Made by a program: the position numbers and the translations under genes
Part shown: in pieces, positions 29,298-37,635 of the stretch
How positions within the stretch are numbered: the stretch's first letter is position 1
Layout of the letters: each line of letters begins with the position of its first letter
The notes under the pieces: generated by a model
What the model saw: the letters and a program-made list of their open reading frames with translations, nothing else
The model's database searches: none
Told to the model about the DNA's origin: nothing
Source of the DNA: Nocardioides pantholopis
Lineage (GTDB): Bacteria; Actinomycetota; Actinomycetes; Propionibacteriales; Nocardioidaceae
Reading direction: 5' to 3'
Length of the DNA: 64,000 nucleotides
Assembly (NCBI RefSeq): GCF_003710085.1
Contig: NZ_CP033324.1
Span: 3,039,501 to 3,103,500, forward strand

Positions 29298-32173
29298 GAC
29301 TGCCTCCGCGCCGCCGCGGCGGCCGTGGTGGGCAGGCACAGCACCAGCACCCACACCAGCGCCACGCCCTGCACGACCAGCAGCGCCGGGCGCACCCAGG
29401 ACTCCGGGAAGGACCGGGGATCGGAGACCGCGTCGGGGTCGAGCTCGGGGTCCACGCGCCAGGCCCGGGTGGTGCGGTCCTCGGCGCTCGCGGGCACCAG
29501 CCCGTCGGCGGCGTCGAGCACCGCGGCGACCTCGCCGTCGGCGGGCGCCGGCAGGACGACGTACTCGATGCCGTCGGCGGCCAGCGCCTCCACGACCCCG
29601 AGCGTCGGGCGGGTCACCAGCGCGCTGACCTCCGCGGTCAGCTCCTCGTCCTCGGCCGTCAGCGCCAGCACCTCGTCCTCACCGAGCGTGACCCCGTCAC
29701 CGCGACGCACGACGTAGCTCACGCCGCCCTCGACGTCGCCGCGGATCACCAGGATGCCCCGGGAGGGGTCGGTCTCCGCGCTCTGCAGCATGTACGCCGG
29801 GATGCCGGCGCGCGAGTCCTCGTCGAGGTCGTCGGCCCCGCCCGCGGCGAACCAGCCCAGCGTCACCAGCGGCACCAGCGCCGCGGCTGCGGCCAGCACC
29901 ACGGCCACGACCCGGCCGGGGACCCGCCAGCGGTCGCGGCTGCCGAGGAAGCCCTGGGCGCCGATCACCGCAGCCACGACGAGCAGTCCCTGGACGAGGA
30001 CCAGCGGGAAGCCGGGCCCGGGGCTCACCGACACCGAGCCGAGGTCGAGGGTGACGGTCCCGAGCAGGGCAGCGACGCCGCCGGTGACGAGCACGATCAG
30101 CCAGCAGACCAGCACCGGGACCCGGGTCGCGCGCGGCACCAGCGCCACCAGGGCGAGCGCGACCAGCACCAGGCCGGTCCAGGCGGGGGCGCCGCCCTCG
30201 GCCAGCCGCCCCGTCAGCAGCCCGACGCCGTCGGCGACGGGTCCCGGGATTCGGCCGGTGTCGAGCAGCAGCGCCTCGCCGGCGCCCTCCAGCAGCGCCG
30301 GGAGCCACCAGGGCAGCAGCAGCACCGGCACCACGGCCAGGGCCGTGGCGGGCGGGCCCCACACCGTGCGCGAGCGCACCGCCGAGCGCACGACGAGCGC
30401 CGCCGCGCCCAGCACGACCACCCCGATCGCGACCGCGACCAGCCAGGCCACCGGCGCGAACGCGGAGACCAGCGCCAGCAGCAGTCCGACGCGCCAGGCC
30501 GCGCGCCAGCGGCGGTCGGCCTGCGGGTCGGCGAAGCCCAGCGCGGCGTGCGCCAGCCAGGGCAGCAGGGCGGCGGCCGCGACGATGCCCAGCCGGCCGT
30601 CGCCCCAGGCGCCGCTGGCCACGGGGACCAGTGCATAGGTCGTCGCGCCGAGGAGGATCAGCCACCGCGAGACGCCGTACGGCGAGACCAGGCGGCCCAC
30701 CACGCGCAGGAACCGCCAGGCGCCCCACAGCCCGACCGGGACCGCGAGCACCAGCACCACCGTCACGGCGGCCGCCGGGCTGCCCAGCAGCAGCGTCGCG
30801 AGCAGCGCCAGCGGGAGCAGGTACGCCGGCGCCGGCACCGCGGTGCCGGGCCCGAGCCGGTGCCAGCTCTCCAGGTACAGGCTCCACCAGTCGCCGGCCC
30901 CCGTCGGCACGGGCGCGAGGCCGCCGCCGGCGACGGAGCCGAAGGCGGCGCGGGACCCGACCAGCGCCAGGAGGACAACGAGGGCGAGCAGCAGCGCCAC
31001 CGGGTTCGTCACGAAGCGCGCCACCCAGCCGGCGTCCTCGGCGAGGTCGTCCTCCTCGGCGGCCGCCTGGCGGCGGGCGGCGAACGAGGAGGGGTCCTGG
31101 TCGGCGCGGGCCGCGCGCCGGCGCTCCGCGACGTCGGAGGCCTGGTGGGTGGCTGCCGCGGCGAGGTCGCTGAGGAAGTCCAGCCCGTGCCGGTAGGGCA
31201 GCCACCACGGCGCCAGCAGCGGCCGCACCCGCTCGGGGTCGCTCTCGCCGCGGACCCGGCGCTCGGCGCGCGCCGACCGGATCGCCCGCGGGGCGGAGTA
31301 GACCGAGACCAGCGCAGCGAGCTCGTCGAGGGCCTGCCCGACCGAGCGCACCAGCAGGAATCCCAGCACCCGCAGCAGGGTGCCGAGCGCCAGCCGCACG
31401 ACCCGGAACGGCAGCGAGCGGGCGGGGGCGTTGACCAGCAGGGTGTGCAGGGCCGCGCGCCGCTCCTGGTAGTGGGTGTGCCGTCCGGTCAGGGAGGTGC
31501 GCCGCAGGCCCCGGTGCGCCGCCTCGGCGTGGAAGACCACTGCCTGCGGGACGACGACGGTGCGGTGGCCCGCGGCCGCGGCGCGCCAGCCGAAGTCCAG
31601 GTCGTTGCCGAAGATCGGGAGCGCGTCGTCGAACCCGCCGAGCTCCTCGAGCACCGAGCGGCGCACGAGCATGCCGGCGGTGTTGACGGCGAGCACGTCG
31701 CGGACCCGGTCGTGCTGGCCCTGGTCGTACTCCCCGCGCTCCAGGCCGGTCTCGCGGCGTCCGGTGCTCGAGATCGTGACGCCGACCTCCAGCAGCCGGC
31801 GCAGCGAGGGCCACTCGCGCAGCTTCGGCCCGAGGATGTCCGCGCCGGGGTCCTCCTCGGCCGCGGCCAGCAGCGCAGCCAGGGCGCCGGGCTCAGGGTT
31901 CGCGTCGTCGTGCAGGAGCCAGATCCAGTCCGCGTCCGGCCCGCAGGCCCCCAGGCCCGCCTGCACCGCCGCGGGGAACGAGGTGTTCCCGGGCAGCCGC
32001 AGCGCCGCACCGAACGCGGAGGCCAGCAGCGCGGGGCTCTCGTCCTTGCTGCCGGTGTCGACGGCGACCACCCGGTCCACCGGACGGGTCTGGGCGCGGA
32101 TGCCGTCGATGACGGCGGGCAGCCAGCGCGCACCGTCGTGGCTGACGAGGAGCACGACGACGGAGGCAGACAC
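29294..32173 (-). CDS. giant GT2 glycosyltransferase with multi-pass membrane region
   Basis: A 959-aa protein. Residues 1-250 are a GT-A family 2 domain (SVVVLLVSHDGARWLP, DTGSKDES, the metal-binding LLHDDANPEPGALAALL and GNDLDFGWRAAAAGH). About 12 membrane helices fill residues 255-800, and a C-terminal exported tail (about 780-935) ends in a final helix. The architecture fits a transferase that adds sugar to a lipid-linked or wall polymer at the membrane. The acceptor is unknown. TAGGGT lies 8 nt before the GTG start (leaderless). It is coupled to DUF5719 by a GTGA overlap, and the neighbour whiB has a separate terminator. Confidence 0.85.
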   Translation of the reverse strand: MSASVVVLLVSHDGARWLPAVIDGIRAQTRPVDRVVAVDTGSKDESPALLASAFGAALRLPGNTSFPAAVQAGLGACGPDADWIWLLHDDANPEPGALAALLAAAEEDPGADILGPKLREWPSLRRLLEVGVTISSTGRRETGLERGEYDQGQHDRVRDVLAVNTAGMLVRRSVLEELGGFDDALPIFGNDLDFGWRAAAAGHRTVVVPQAVVFHAEAAHRGLRRTSLTGRHTHYQERRAALHTLLVNAPARSLPFRVVRLALGTLLRVLGFLLVRSVGQALDELAALVSVYSAPRAIRSARAERRVRGESDPERVRPLLAPWWLPYRHGLDFLSDLAAAATHQASDVAERRRAARADQDPSSFAARRQAAAEEDDLAEDAGWVARFVTNPVALLLALVVLLALVGSRAAFGSVAGGGLAPVPTGAGDWWSLYLESWHRLGPGTAVPAPAYLLPLALLATLLLGSPAAAVTVVLVLAVPVGLWGAWRFLRVVGRLVSPYGVSRWLILLGATTYALVPVASGAWGDGRLGIVAAAALLPWLAHAALGFADPQADRRWRAAWRVGLLLALVSAFAPVAWLVAVAIGVVVLGAAALVVRSAVRSRTVWGPPATALAVVPVLLLPWWLPALLEGAGEALLLDTGRIPGPVADGVGLLTGRLAEGGAPAWTGLVLVALALVALVPRATRVPVLVCWLIVLVTGGVAALLGTVTLDLGSVSVSPGPGFPLVLVQGLLVVAAVIGAQGFLGSRDRWRVPGRVVAVVLAAAAALVPLVTLGWFAAGGADDLDEDSRAGIPAYMLQSAETDPSRGILVIRGDVEGGVSYVVRRGDGVTLGEDEVLALTAEDEELTAEVSALVTRPTLGVVEALAADGIEYVVLPAPADGEVAAVLDAADGLVPASAEDRTTRAWRVDPELDPDAVSDPRSFPESWVRPALLVVQGVALVWVLVLCLPTTAAAAARRQS

Positions 32174-32181
32174 GACGCCCC

Positions 32182-32187
32182 ACCCTA
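32182..32187 (-). promoter_or_regulatory. -10 box (TAGGGT) of a leaderless promoter
   Basis: TAGGGT on the minus strand, 8 nt before the GTG of the giant glycosyltransferase. Confidence 0.5.
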
Positions 32188-32252
32188 GCGACCACCGGGT
32201 GGCGGGCCCGCACGGTGCCCGTGCCGAGACCGGGGGCCCGAAATGCGAGGGA

Positions 32253-32274
32253 CCCCGGCCGTCATCGGCCGGGG
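32253..32274 (-). terminator. whiB terminator hairpin
   Basis: 9-bp perfect stem (32253-32261 with 32266-32274) and 4-nt loop, extended by further GGG/CCC pairing after one mismatch; about 86 bp past the whiB stop. Confidence 0.6.
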
Positions 32275-32360
32275 CTCCCCCTCGTCATCCTCGCCCGAGC
32301 CCGCCGTGGTTGTGATGTGGCGTCTCGGACGGCGCCCGGTGGGCGCCTGGTCGGCGCCGC

Positions 32361-32615
32361 TCAGACGGCGCTCTTCTTCAGCTTGCGACGCTCCCGCTCG
32401 GAGAGACCGCCCCAGATGCCGAACCGCTCGTCGTTCAGCAGCGCGGACTCCAGGCACTCCGGGCGCACCTCGCAGGTGAGGCAGACCTTCTTGGCCTCCC
32501 TCGTGGACCCGCCCTTCTCGGGGAAGAACGCCTCGGGATCGGTCTGCGCACAGAGCGCCCGCTCCTGCCATCCCGCGTCCCCGGCGTCGTTCTCGAGCAG
32601 AAATAGCTCTCTCAC
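32361..32615 (-). CDS. whiB2: WhiB-family iron-sulfur transcriptional regulator (WhiB2 type)
   Basis: An 84-aa protein starting at GTG 32615. Four Cys (about residues 22, 45, 48 and 54, C-x22-C-x2-C-x5-C) bind the [4Fe-4S] cluster, followed by the turn GIWGGLSERERRKLKK and a basic tail that contacts DNA. Orthologues in this position are Streptomyces WhiB and M. tuberculosis WhiB2, which work with WhiA to control division and septation genes. It is divergent from fbiA across 280 bp that hold a palindrome. An upstream run AAGGGCG may be the ribosome site. Confidence 0.92.
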   Translation of the reverse strand: MRELFLLENDAGDAGWQERALCAQTDPEAFFPEKGGSTREAKKVCLTCEVRPECLESALLNDERFGIWGGLSERERRKLKKSAV

Positions 32616-32705
32616 GGCACTCGCCCTTTCGACCCGGTACTGCTCTGACCCGCCCAGCGGGTGCGAGCCATGGGCGGGGACCCGTGGCTGGCACCGTGTG
32701 GATGC

Positions 32706-32721
32706 CACTGTCATGACACTG
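32706..32721. promoter_or_regulatory. TGTCATGACA palindrome flanked by CACTG repeats
   Basis: A perfect 10-bp palindrome (32709-32718) embedded in a CACTG direct repeat (32706-32710 and 32717-32721), about 91-106 bp upstream of the whiB start. A possible operator in the long whiB leader region; the regulator is unknown. Confidence 0.35.
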
Positions 32722-32830
32722 TTGGAATTACATGCCTGTCGCACACCGGAAGTCAAGCCCGGATCTGGTATGGCACCCAGTGGTCCAGTGCGGCGGGAGA
32801 GGGCGCCGGGCGGGGTTCCGCGCCCCGGGG

Positions 32831-32860
32831 ACGGGCAGGGACGGGCAGGGACGGCCAGGG
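32831..32860 (+). repeat. three 10-bp tandem repeats before fbiA
   Basis: The unit ACGGGCAGGG occurs three times head to tail, the last with one change, 36-65 bp before the fbiA ATG. A 10-bp period matches one DNA turn. Confidence 0.6.
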
Positions 32861-32895
32861 TCGGGAGCCGGAGGACCGTGCGGCACAGTAGCGCC

Positions 32896-33891
32896 ATGCG
32901 AAACATCACGGTGCTCTCCGGCGGGATGGGCGGCGCGCGCTTCCTCCAGGGCCTGCTGCACGGCATCGACGCCGGCACCATCCCCGGGCTCGCCCCGGAC
33001 GCCCGGGTCACGGTCGTGGCGAACACCGCCGACGACCTGTGGGTCCACGGCCTCAAGGTCTGCCCCGACCTCGACACGGTGATGTACACCCTCGGCGACG
33101 GCATCGACCTCGAGCGCGGCTGGGGCCGGCGCGACGAGAGCTGGCGGGTCAAGGAGGAGCTGGCGGCGTACGGCGTGGAGCCCACCTGGTTCGGCCTCGG
33201 CGACCGCGACGTGGCCACCCACCTGGTCCGCACCCAGATGCTCGAGGCGGGCTTCCCCCTCTCGCAGGTGACAGCCGCCCTGTGCCGCCGCTGGCAGCCC
33301 GGTGTCGAGCTGCTGCCGATGAGCGACGACCGGGTCGAGACCCACGTCGTGGTCGCGGACGAGGACTCCCCCAGCGGGAAGGCCGTGGTGCACTTCCAGG
33401 AGTACTGGATCCGGCTGCGGGCCGCGGTGCCCGCCGAGAGCCTGGTCTTCGTCGGGCTCGACGACGCCACGCCCGGGCCGGGGGTGCTCGAGGCGATCAC
33501 CGGCGCCGACCTGGTGGTGCTCCCGCCGTCGAACCCGGTGGTCAGCGTCGGGACGATCCTCGGCGTGGCCGGGGTCCGCGACGCGATCCGCACCACCAGC
33601 GCGCCGGTCGTGGGGCTCTCCCCGATCGTCGGCGGCGCCCACGTGCGCGGGATGGCCGAGCAGGTGCTCGGGGCCATCGGGGTCGAGGTCTCCGCCGCCG
33701 CGGTCGGCCTGCACTACGGCGCCCGGACGGGCGGCGGGGTGCTCGACGGCTGGCTGGTGGACGAGCGCGACGCGGACGCCGTGCCGGCGCTGCAGGCCGG
33801 CGGGCTGGCCGCGCGCGCGGTGCCGCTGATGATGACCGACCCGGCCACCACGGCCGCGATGGCCGCCGCCGCGGTCGCGCTGGTCGGCTGA
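32896..33891 (+). CDS. fbiA: 2-phospho-L-lactate transferase-type enzyme of coenzyme F420 synthesis
   Basis: A 331-aa protein of the CofD/FbiA family. The N-terminal ITVLSGGMGGARFLQGLL, NTADDLWVHGLKVCPDLDTVMYTL and LPPSNPVVSVGTIL motifs bind the deazaflavin Fo and the phosphoenolpyruvyl- or lactyl-guanosine donor. The reaction makes F420-0 (or the dehydro form in actinobacteria). It overlaps fbiB by one base (TGATG), so the two form an operon, as in mycobacteria beside whiB2. The leader lacks a clear ribosome site. Confidence 0.94.
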   Translation: MRNITVLSGGMGGARFLQGLLHGIDAGTIPGLAPDARVTVVANTADDLWVHGLKVCPDLDTVMYTLGDGIDLERGWGRRDESWRVKEELAAYGVEPTWFGLGDRDVATHLVRTQMLEAGFPLSQVTAALCRRWQPGVELLPMSDDRVETHVVVADEDSPSGKAVVHFQEYWIRLRAAVPAESLVFVGLDDATPGPGVLEAITGADLVVLPPSNPVVSVGTILGVAGVRDAIRTTSAPVVGLSPIVGGAHVRGMAEQVLGAIGVEVSAAAVGLHYGARTGGGVLDGWLVDERDADAVPALQAGGLAARAVPLMMTDPATTAAMAAAAVALVG

Positions 33892-34856
33892 TGTCGTCGA
33901 GCCGGCCCGGCGGGCGCGTCGAGGCGTTCGCACCGGACGGGATTCCCGAGGTACGCCGCGGCGACGACCTGGTCGCGCTGTTCCTGCCGCTGGTGGACCT
34001 GGCCGACGGGGACGTGGTCGTGGTGACCAGCAAGGTCGTCAGCAAGGCCGAGGGCCGGGTCCGGCCCGGTGACCGCGACCAGGCGCTGGCCGGCGAGACC
34101 GCCCGGGTCGTGGCCCGCCGCGGGCCCACCACGATCGTGCGCACCCACCACGGGCTGACCATGGCCGCGGCCGGCATCGACGCCTCGAACGTCGAGGCCG
34201 GCTCGGTGGTGCTGCTCCCGGAGGACCCGGACGCCTCGGCCCGCGCCCTGCGCGCGAGGATCGCCGAGAGCGCCGGGTGCAACGTCGGCGTGGTCGTCAC
34301 CGACACCGCCGGGCGGGCCTGGCGCGAGGGCCAGACCGACATCGCGGTCGGCGCGGCGGGCCTCCTCGTCGCCGAGGAGTACGCCGGTCGCGTCGACGCC
34401 CACGGCAACCCGCTGGCCGTGACCGCTCCCGCGGTCGCCGACGAGATCGCCGGGCTGGCCGAGCTCGCCTCCGGCAAGCTGGGCGGTCGGCCGGTCGTGG
34501 TCGTGCGCGGCCGCCGCGACCTGGTGCTGGCGCCCGGGGAGGACGGCCCCGGCGCCCGGGCGCTGATCCGCCCCGAGGGCGGCGACATGTTCGGCTACGG
34601 CGCCCGCGAGGCAGTGGTCCGGGCGCTGCGCGGGGACCCGGCCGAGGCGCTGCCGTTCGGCGCGCCGGCCCCGGCGGAGGACCTCGCGGCCGCGGTCACC
34701 GATGTCCTCGGCTCCCGGCCCCGCCGCGACGGCGAGGGCCTCCTGGTCTCGGGGGCTCCGCCCCGGGCCGTCCTCGCCGCGCTCGCGTTCGCGCACGGCT
34801 GGGAGATCCAGCCGGATTCCGGTAGTGCCGTCCGCTTGCGCCCACTGACTCCGTAG
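33891..34856 (+). CDS. fbiB: coenzyme F420-0:L-glutamate ligase, short form
   Basis: A 321-aa protein. Residues about 5-250 are a CofE-type ligase (VVVVTSKVVSKAEGR, TDTAGRAWREGQTDIAVG, GYGAREAVVRAL) that adds glutamates to F420-0. Mycobacterial FbiB is about 448 aa and carries a C-terminal FMN nitroreductase domain that finishes dehydro-F420. Here only about 70 residues follow the ligase, so that domain is absent. No second frame continues it before DUF3105. The reductase step must lie elsewhere or be replaced. Confidence 0.9.
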   Translation: MSSSRPGGRVEAFAPDGIPEVRRGDDLVALFLPLVDLADGDVVVVTSKVVSKAEGRVRPGDRDQALAGETARVVARRGPTTIVRTHHGLTMAAAGIDASNVEAGSVVLLPEDPDASARALRARIAESAGCNVGVVVTDTAGRAWREGQTDIAVGAAGLLVAEEYAGRVDAHGNPLAVTAPAVADEIAGLAELASGKLGGRPVVVVRGRRDLVLAPGEDGPGARALIRPEGGDMFGYGAREAVVRALRGDPAEALPFGAPAPAEDLAAAVTDVLGSRPRRDGEGLLVSGAPPRAVLAALAFAHGWEIQPDSGSAVRLRPLTP

Positions 34857-34910
34857 ACTCGCCGGGGCGCCGACGCGCCGTACCCCACCCAGACCGCGAG
34901 GAAACCGCAC

Positions 34911-35681
34911 GTGGCCAAGACGCCCAAGTCCGCCAAGTCCGACCGCCAGGCGGTCATCGACGACATCCGACGCAAGCAGAAGGGCGCGGAGAAGCGCCGT
35001 GGTCTCGCGATCGTGGGCGTGTGCGCGGCCGTCGCGCTGATCATCATCGGCGCCGCCGCCTACCGCCCGGTCATGAACTGGTGGGACAAGCGCGGCTACT
35101 CCGACACCCCGCTCGCCGAGATCGGCTCGGCCGCCTCGGTCTGCCAGGACATCACCACCCAGCCCGCCGAGGGCAGCAACGACCACGTCGACGAGTCGCA
35201 GCAGGTCACCTACGACTTCGCGCCGCCGGCCTTCGGCCCGCACTGGAACGTCGCGAACCTGGCGCCGGACCCGATGGACCGGAAGTTCTACACCGCCGAC
35301 GACCGGCCCGAGCTCGAGGCCCTGGTCCACAACTCCGAGCACGGCTACAACATCATCTGGTACGACGAGACGGTCGCCGAGGACGACGACCAGCTCGCCG
35401 AGCTGCGCGCGATCGCCGACAAGTTCACCGGCACCGCCAACTTCCGCGACAAGGTCAAGGTCGTGCCGTGGACCAAGGACGACGCCGAGGAGACCTCCGG
35501 CAAGTGGCCCGAGGGCCAGCACGTCGCGTTCACGCACTGGTCGGTCGGCGGCAGCGGCGAGACCGACGCCGCCAAGCAGGTCGGCGTGTGGCAGTACTGC
35601 TCCGAGGTCAGCGGCGAGGCGTTCGAGAAGTTCACAGTCGACTACCCCTACACCGACTCCCCCGAGCCGAACGCGATGTGA
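34911..35681 (+). CDS. DUF3105 membrane-anchored protein
   Basis: A 256-aa protein with a basic start, one membrane helix (about residues 30-50) and an exported DUF3105 domain (about 75-250) marked by FGPHWNVANLAPDPMDRKFY, LVHNSEHGYNIIWYD and FTHWSVGG, which contain several conserved His and Trp residues. The GTG start has AGGAAA upstream. A TAGACT box overlaps the fbiB stop codon and probably gives it its own leadered transcript. Function unknown. Confidence 0.85.
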   Translation: MAKTPKSAKSDRQAVIDDIRRKQKGAEKRRGLAIVGVCAAVALIIIGAAAYRPVMNWWDKRGYSDTPLAEIGSAASVCQDITTQPAEGSNDHVDESQQVTYDFAPPAFGPHWNVANLAPDPMDRKFYTADDRPELEALVHNSEHGYNIIWYDETVAEDDDQLAELRAIADKFTGTANFRDKVKVVPWTKDDAEETSGKWPEGQHVAFTHWSVGGSGETDAAKQVGVWQYCSEVSGEAFEKFTVDYPYTDSPEPNAM

Positions 35682-35686
35682 CCACC

Positions 35687-35723
35687 GGTCTGACCGGGCT
35701 GGCGCAGCCGGCCCGGTCAGACC
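35687..35723. terminator. shared hairpin between convergent genes
   Basis: 13-bp perfect arms (35687-35699 and 35711-35723) with an 11-nt loop, 6 bp after the DUF3105 stop and 9 bp before the manC stop. Works for both strands. Confidence 0.75.
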
Positions 35724-35731
35724 AGGTCGGG

Positions 35732-36817
35732 TCAGACCAGGTCGGTGCGGCCCGCGGCCTTCAGCCCGGCGACCACGCCCTTGACCTCCTGGGCCCGGGC
35801 CCGGGTGGTGACCAGCAGCGCGTCGGGAGTGTCCACGACCACGACGTCCTCGAGGCCCACGACCGCGACCAGCCGGTCGCCGCGCGGCACCACGAGGCCG
35901 GTGCTCCCCACTGCATGCACGAGGTCCCGGTCGCCCAGCACGGTGGGCCCGTCCGACCCCGCAGAGTCGGCCAGCAGGGTCGCGAGGGAGTCGAAGTCGC
36001 CGATGTCGTCCCAGCCGAAGCCGGCGGCGACGGTGGCGACCCGGCCCGCGGCGGCCGCGGGCTCGGCGATCGCGTGGTCGACCGCGATGCTCGGCAGCGT
36101 CGGCCAGGTCTGCTCCAGCAGCGACTGGTCCGCGGCGATCGCCCGCAGCGCCGCGGCGAACTCCGGGTGCCAGCGGGCCAGCAGGTCCAGCAGCACCGTC
36201 GGGCGCACCACGAACATCCCGGCGTTCCAGCGGAACCCGCCGGCGGCCAGGTAGCCGGCCGCGACCTCGGTGGTCGGCTTTTCGACGAACTCGCGGACCT
36301 CGGCGGCCCCGGGGTGTCCGGGCAGCGGGTCGCCCTGGTGGATGTAGCCGAAGGCCGAGGACGGGAACGTCGGCTCGATGCCGATCGTGACCAGCCAATC
36401 CGCGCGGGCCACCTCGACCGCCGTACGCACCACCTCGCCGAAGGCGTCCTGGTCGTCGATGACGTGGTCGGCGGCGAACGAGCCGAGCACGGCCTCGGGG
36501 TCGGTGCGCTCCAGCAGCGCCGCCGCCAGGCCGATGGCGGCCATCGAGTCGCGCGCCGACGGCTCGGCGAGGATCGCCCCGGCCGGCAGCCCGTCGAGCT
36601 GCTCGGCGACCGCGTCGGCGTGGGCAGCGCCGGTGACCACCAGGAAGCGGTCCTCGGCCAGCGGCGCGAGCCGGTCGTGGGTCTCCTGCAGCAGCGTGCG
36701 CCCGCTGCCGGTCAGGTCGCGCAGGAACTTCGGCGCGGAGGACCGCGACAGCGGCCAGAGCCGGGTGCCGGCACCGCCCGCGGGGATCACGGCCCAGAAG
36801 TGGTCGATGGCAGGCAT
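35732..36817 (-). CDS. manC: mannose-1-phosphate guanylyltransferase
   Basis: A 361-aa nucleotidyltransferase of the short GMP type. Signature VIPAGGAGTRLWPLSRSSAPKFL at the start, FAADHVI in the middle, FVEKPT, and GFGWDDIGDFDSL near the end. It makes GDP-mannose from GTP and the mannose 1-phosphate supplied by ManB. The ATG at 36817 lies 7 nt after TAGGGT (leaderless), and an in-frame GTG at 36826 would overlap that box. It is divergent from the TIGR03089 gene. Confidence 0.92.
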   Translation of the reverse strand: MPAIDHFWAVIPAGGAGTRLWPLSRSSAPKFLRDLTGSGRTLLQETHDRLAPLAEDRFLVVTGAAHADAVAEQLDGLPAGAILAEPSARDSMAAIGLAAALLERTDPEAVLGSFAADHVIDDQDAFGEVVRTAVEVARADWLVTIGIEPTFPSSAFGYIHQGDPLPGHPGAAEVREFVEKPTTEVAAGYLAAGGFRWNAGMFVVRPTVLLDLLARWHPEFAAALRAIAADQSLLEQTWPTLPSIAVDHAIAEPAAAAGRVATVAAGFGWDDIGDFDSLATLLADSAGSDGPTVLGDRDLVHAVGSTGLVVPRGDRLVAVVGLEDVVVVDTPDALLVTTRARAQEVKGVVAGLKAAGRTDLV

Positions 36818-36824
36818 GGGCGGC

Positions 36825-36863
36825 ACCCTACCGACGCCGGTGAGCGGCCCCGGACCCTAGGCT
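36825..36863. promoter_or_regulatory. divergent pair of leaderless -10 boxes (manC and TIGR03089)
   Basis: TAGGGT on the minus strand (36825-36830, 7 nt from the manC ATG) and TAGGCT on the plus strand (36858-36863, 7 nt from ATG 36871). Confidence 0.55.
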
Positions 36864-36870
36864 CTGGTCC

Positions 36871-37611
36871 ATGACGACGACCTTCCCGACCATTCTCGCC
36901 GGGCTGCTGCGCAGCGACCCGGGCCGGCCGCTCGTCACGTTCTACGACGACGCCACCGGCGAGCGCGTCGAGCTGTCAGTGGCCACCTACGCGAACTGGG
37001 TGGCCAAGGCGTCCTCGCTGCTGGTGGAGGAGCACGGCCTCGAGCGTGGCGGCTCGCTGCGCGTCGACCTGCCCACCCACTGGCTCGGCCCGGTCTTCCT
37101 CGGCGCCGCCTGGAACGTCGGCCTCGCGGTCACGACCGGCGAGCACCCGGACGCCGTCGTCTGCGGCCCGGCGACGCTGGACACCTGGGCCGAGCACGCC
37201 GCGCAGCTGCCGGTGCTGGCCTGCGCCCTGCGGCCGCTCGGGGTCCGGTTCGCCGAGCCGCTGCCGGCCGGCGTACACGACGTCGGGGTGGACATCTGGT
37301 CGCAGCCGGACTCGTTCCTGGCCTACGACCCGCCGACGCCCGAGGACGTCGCCACCGACTTCCCGCAGGGGCGGGTCCAGCAGGCCCAGCTGTGGACGAC
37401 AGCCGCCGCCGGAGCTCTGATCTCCGGCGGCGGCCGTCTCCTCACGGAGGCGAACCCGGCTTCCCCACCAGGTGTCGCCACCTTCACCGAGCCGCTCGTG
37501 AAGGGCGGCTCGCTGGTCCTGGTCGCCAACGCCGACCCGGAGCGGCTCGAGGGCACGTACGCCGCCGAGCGCGCCACGGCTCGCTTCCCGCGCGGCCACG
37601 GCCAGGACTGA
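36871..37611 (+). CDS. TIGR03089 family protein
   Basis: A 246-aa protein of the actinobacterial TIGR03089 family (Rv3268 position). It resembles the N-terminal half of adenylate-forming AMP-binding enzymes (LVTFYDDATGERVELSVATYANWVAKASSLLVEEHGLERG, WLGPVFLGAAWNVGLAVTTG), but it has no P-loop-like acyl-adenylate motif or C-terminal lid. It is therefore probably not a working ligase. It starts at an ATG 7 nt after TAGGCT and converges with the large amidase gene. Confidence 0.85.
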   Translation: MTTTFPTILAGLLRSDPGRPLVTFYDDATGERVELSVATYANWVAKASSLLVEEHGLERGGSLRVDLPTHWLGPVFLGAAWNVGLAVTTGEHPDAVVCGPATLDTWAEHAAQLPVLACALRPLGVRFAEPLPAGVHDVGVDIWSQPDSFLAYDPPTPEDVATDFPQGRVQQAQLWTTAAAGALISGGGRLLTEANPASPPGVATFTEPLVKGGSLVLVANADPERLEGTYAAERATARFPRGHGQD

Positions 37612-37635
37612 TCAGGTGCGTCGCGACCGGCGGGC

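Noticed and set aside
28994..32188. Plus-strand frame of more than 1000 codons opposite the glycosyltransferase
   Set aside because: His/Arg/Gln-rich shadow translation without domains; the minus-strand GT2 has clear motifs.
35720..35752. Direct repeat of GGTCAGACCAG before the manC stop as a regulatory site
   Set aside because: It overlaps the shared terminator arm and the 3' end of manC; most simply a local duplication.
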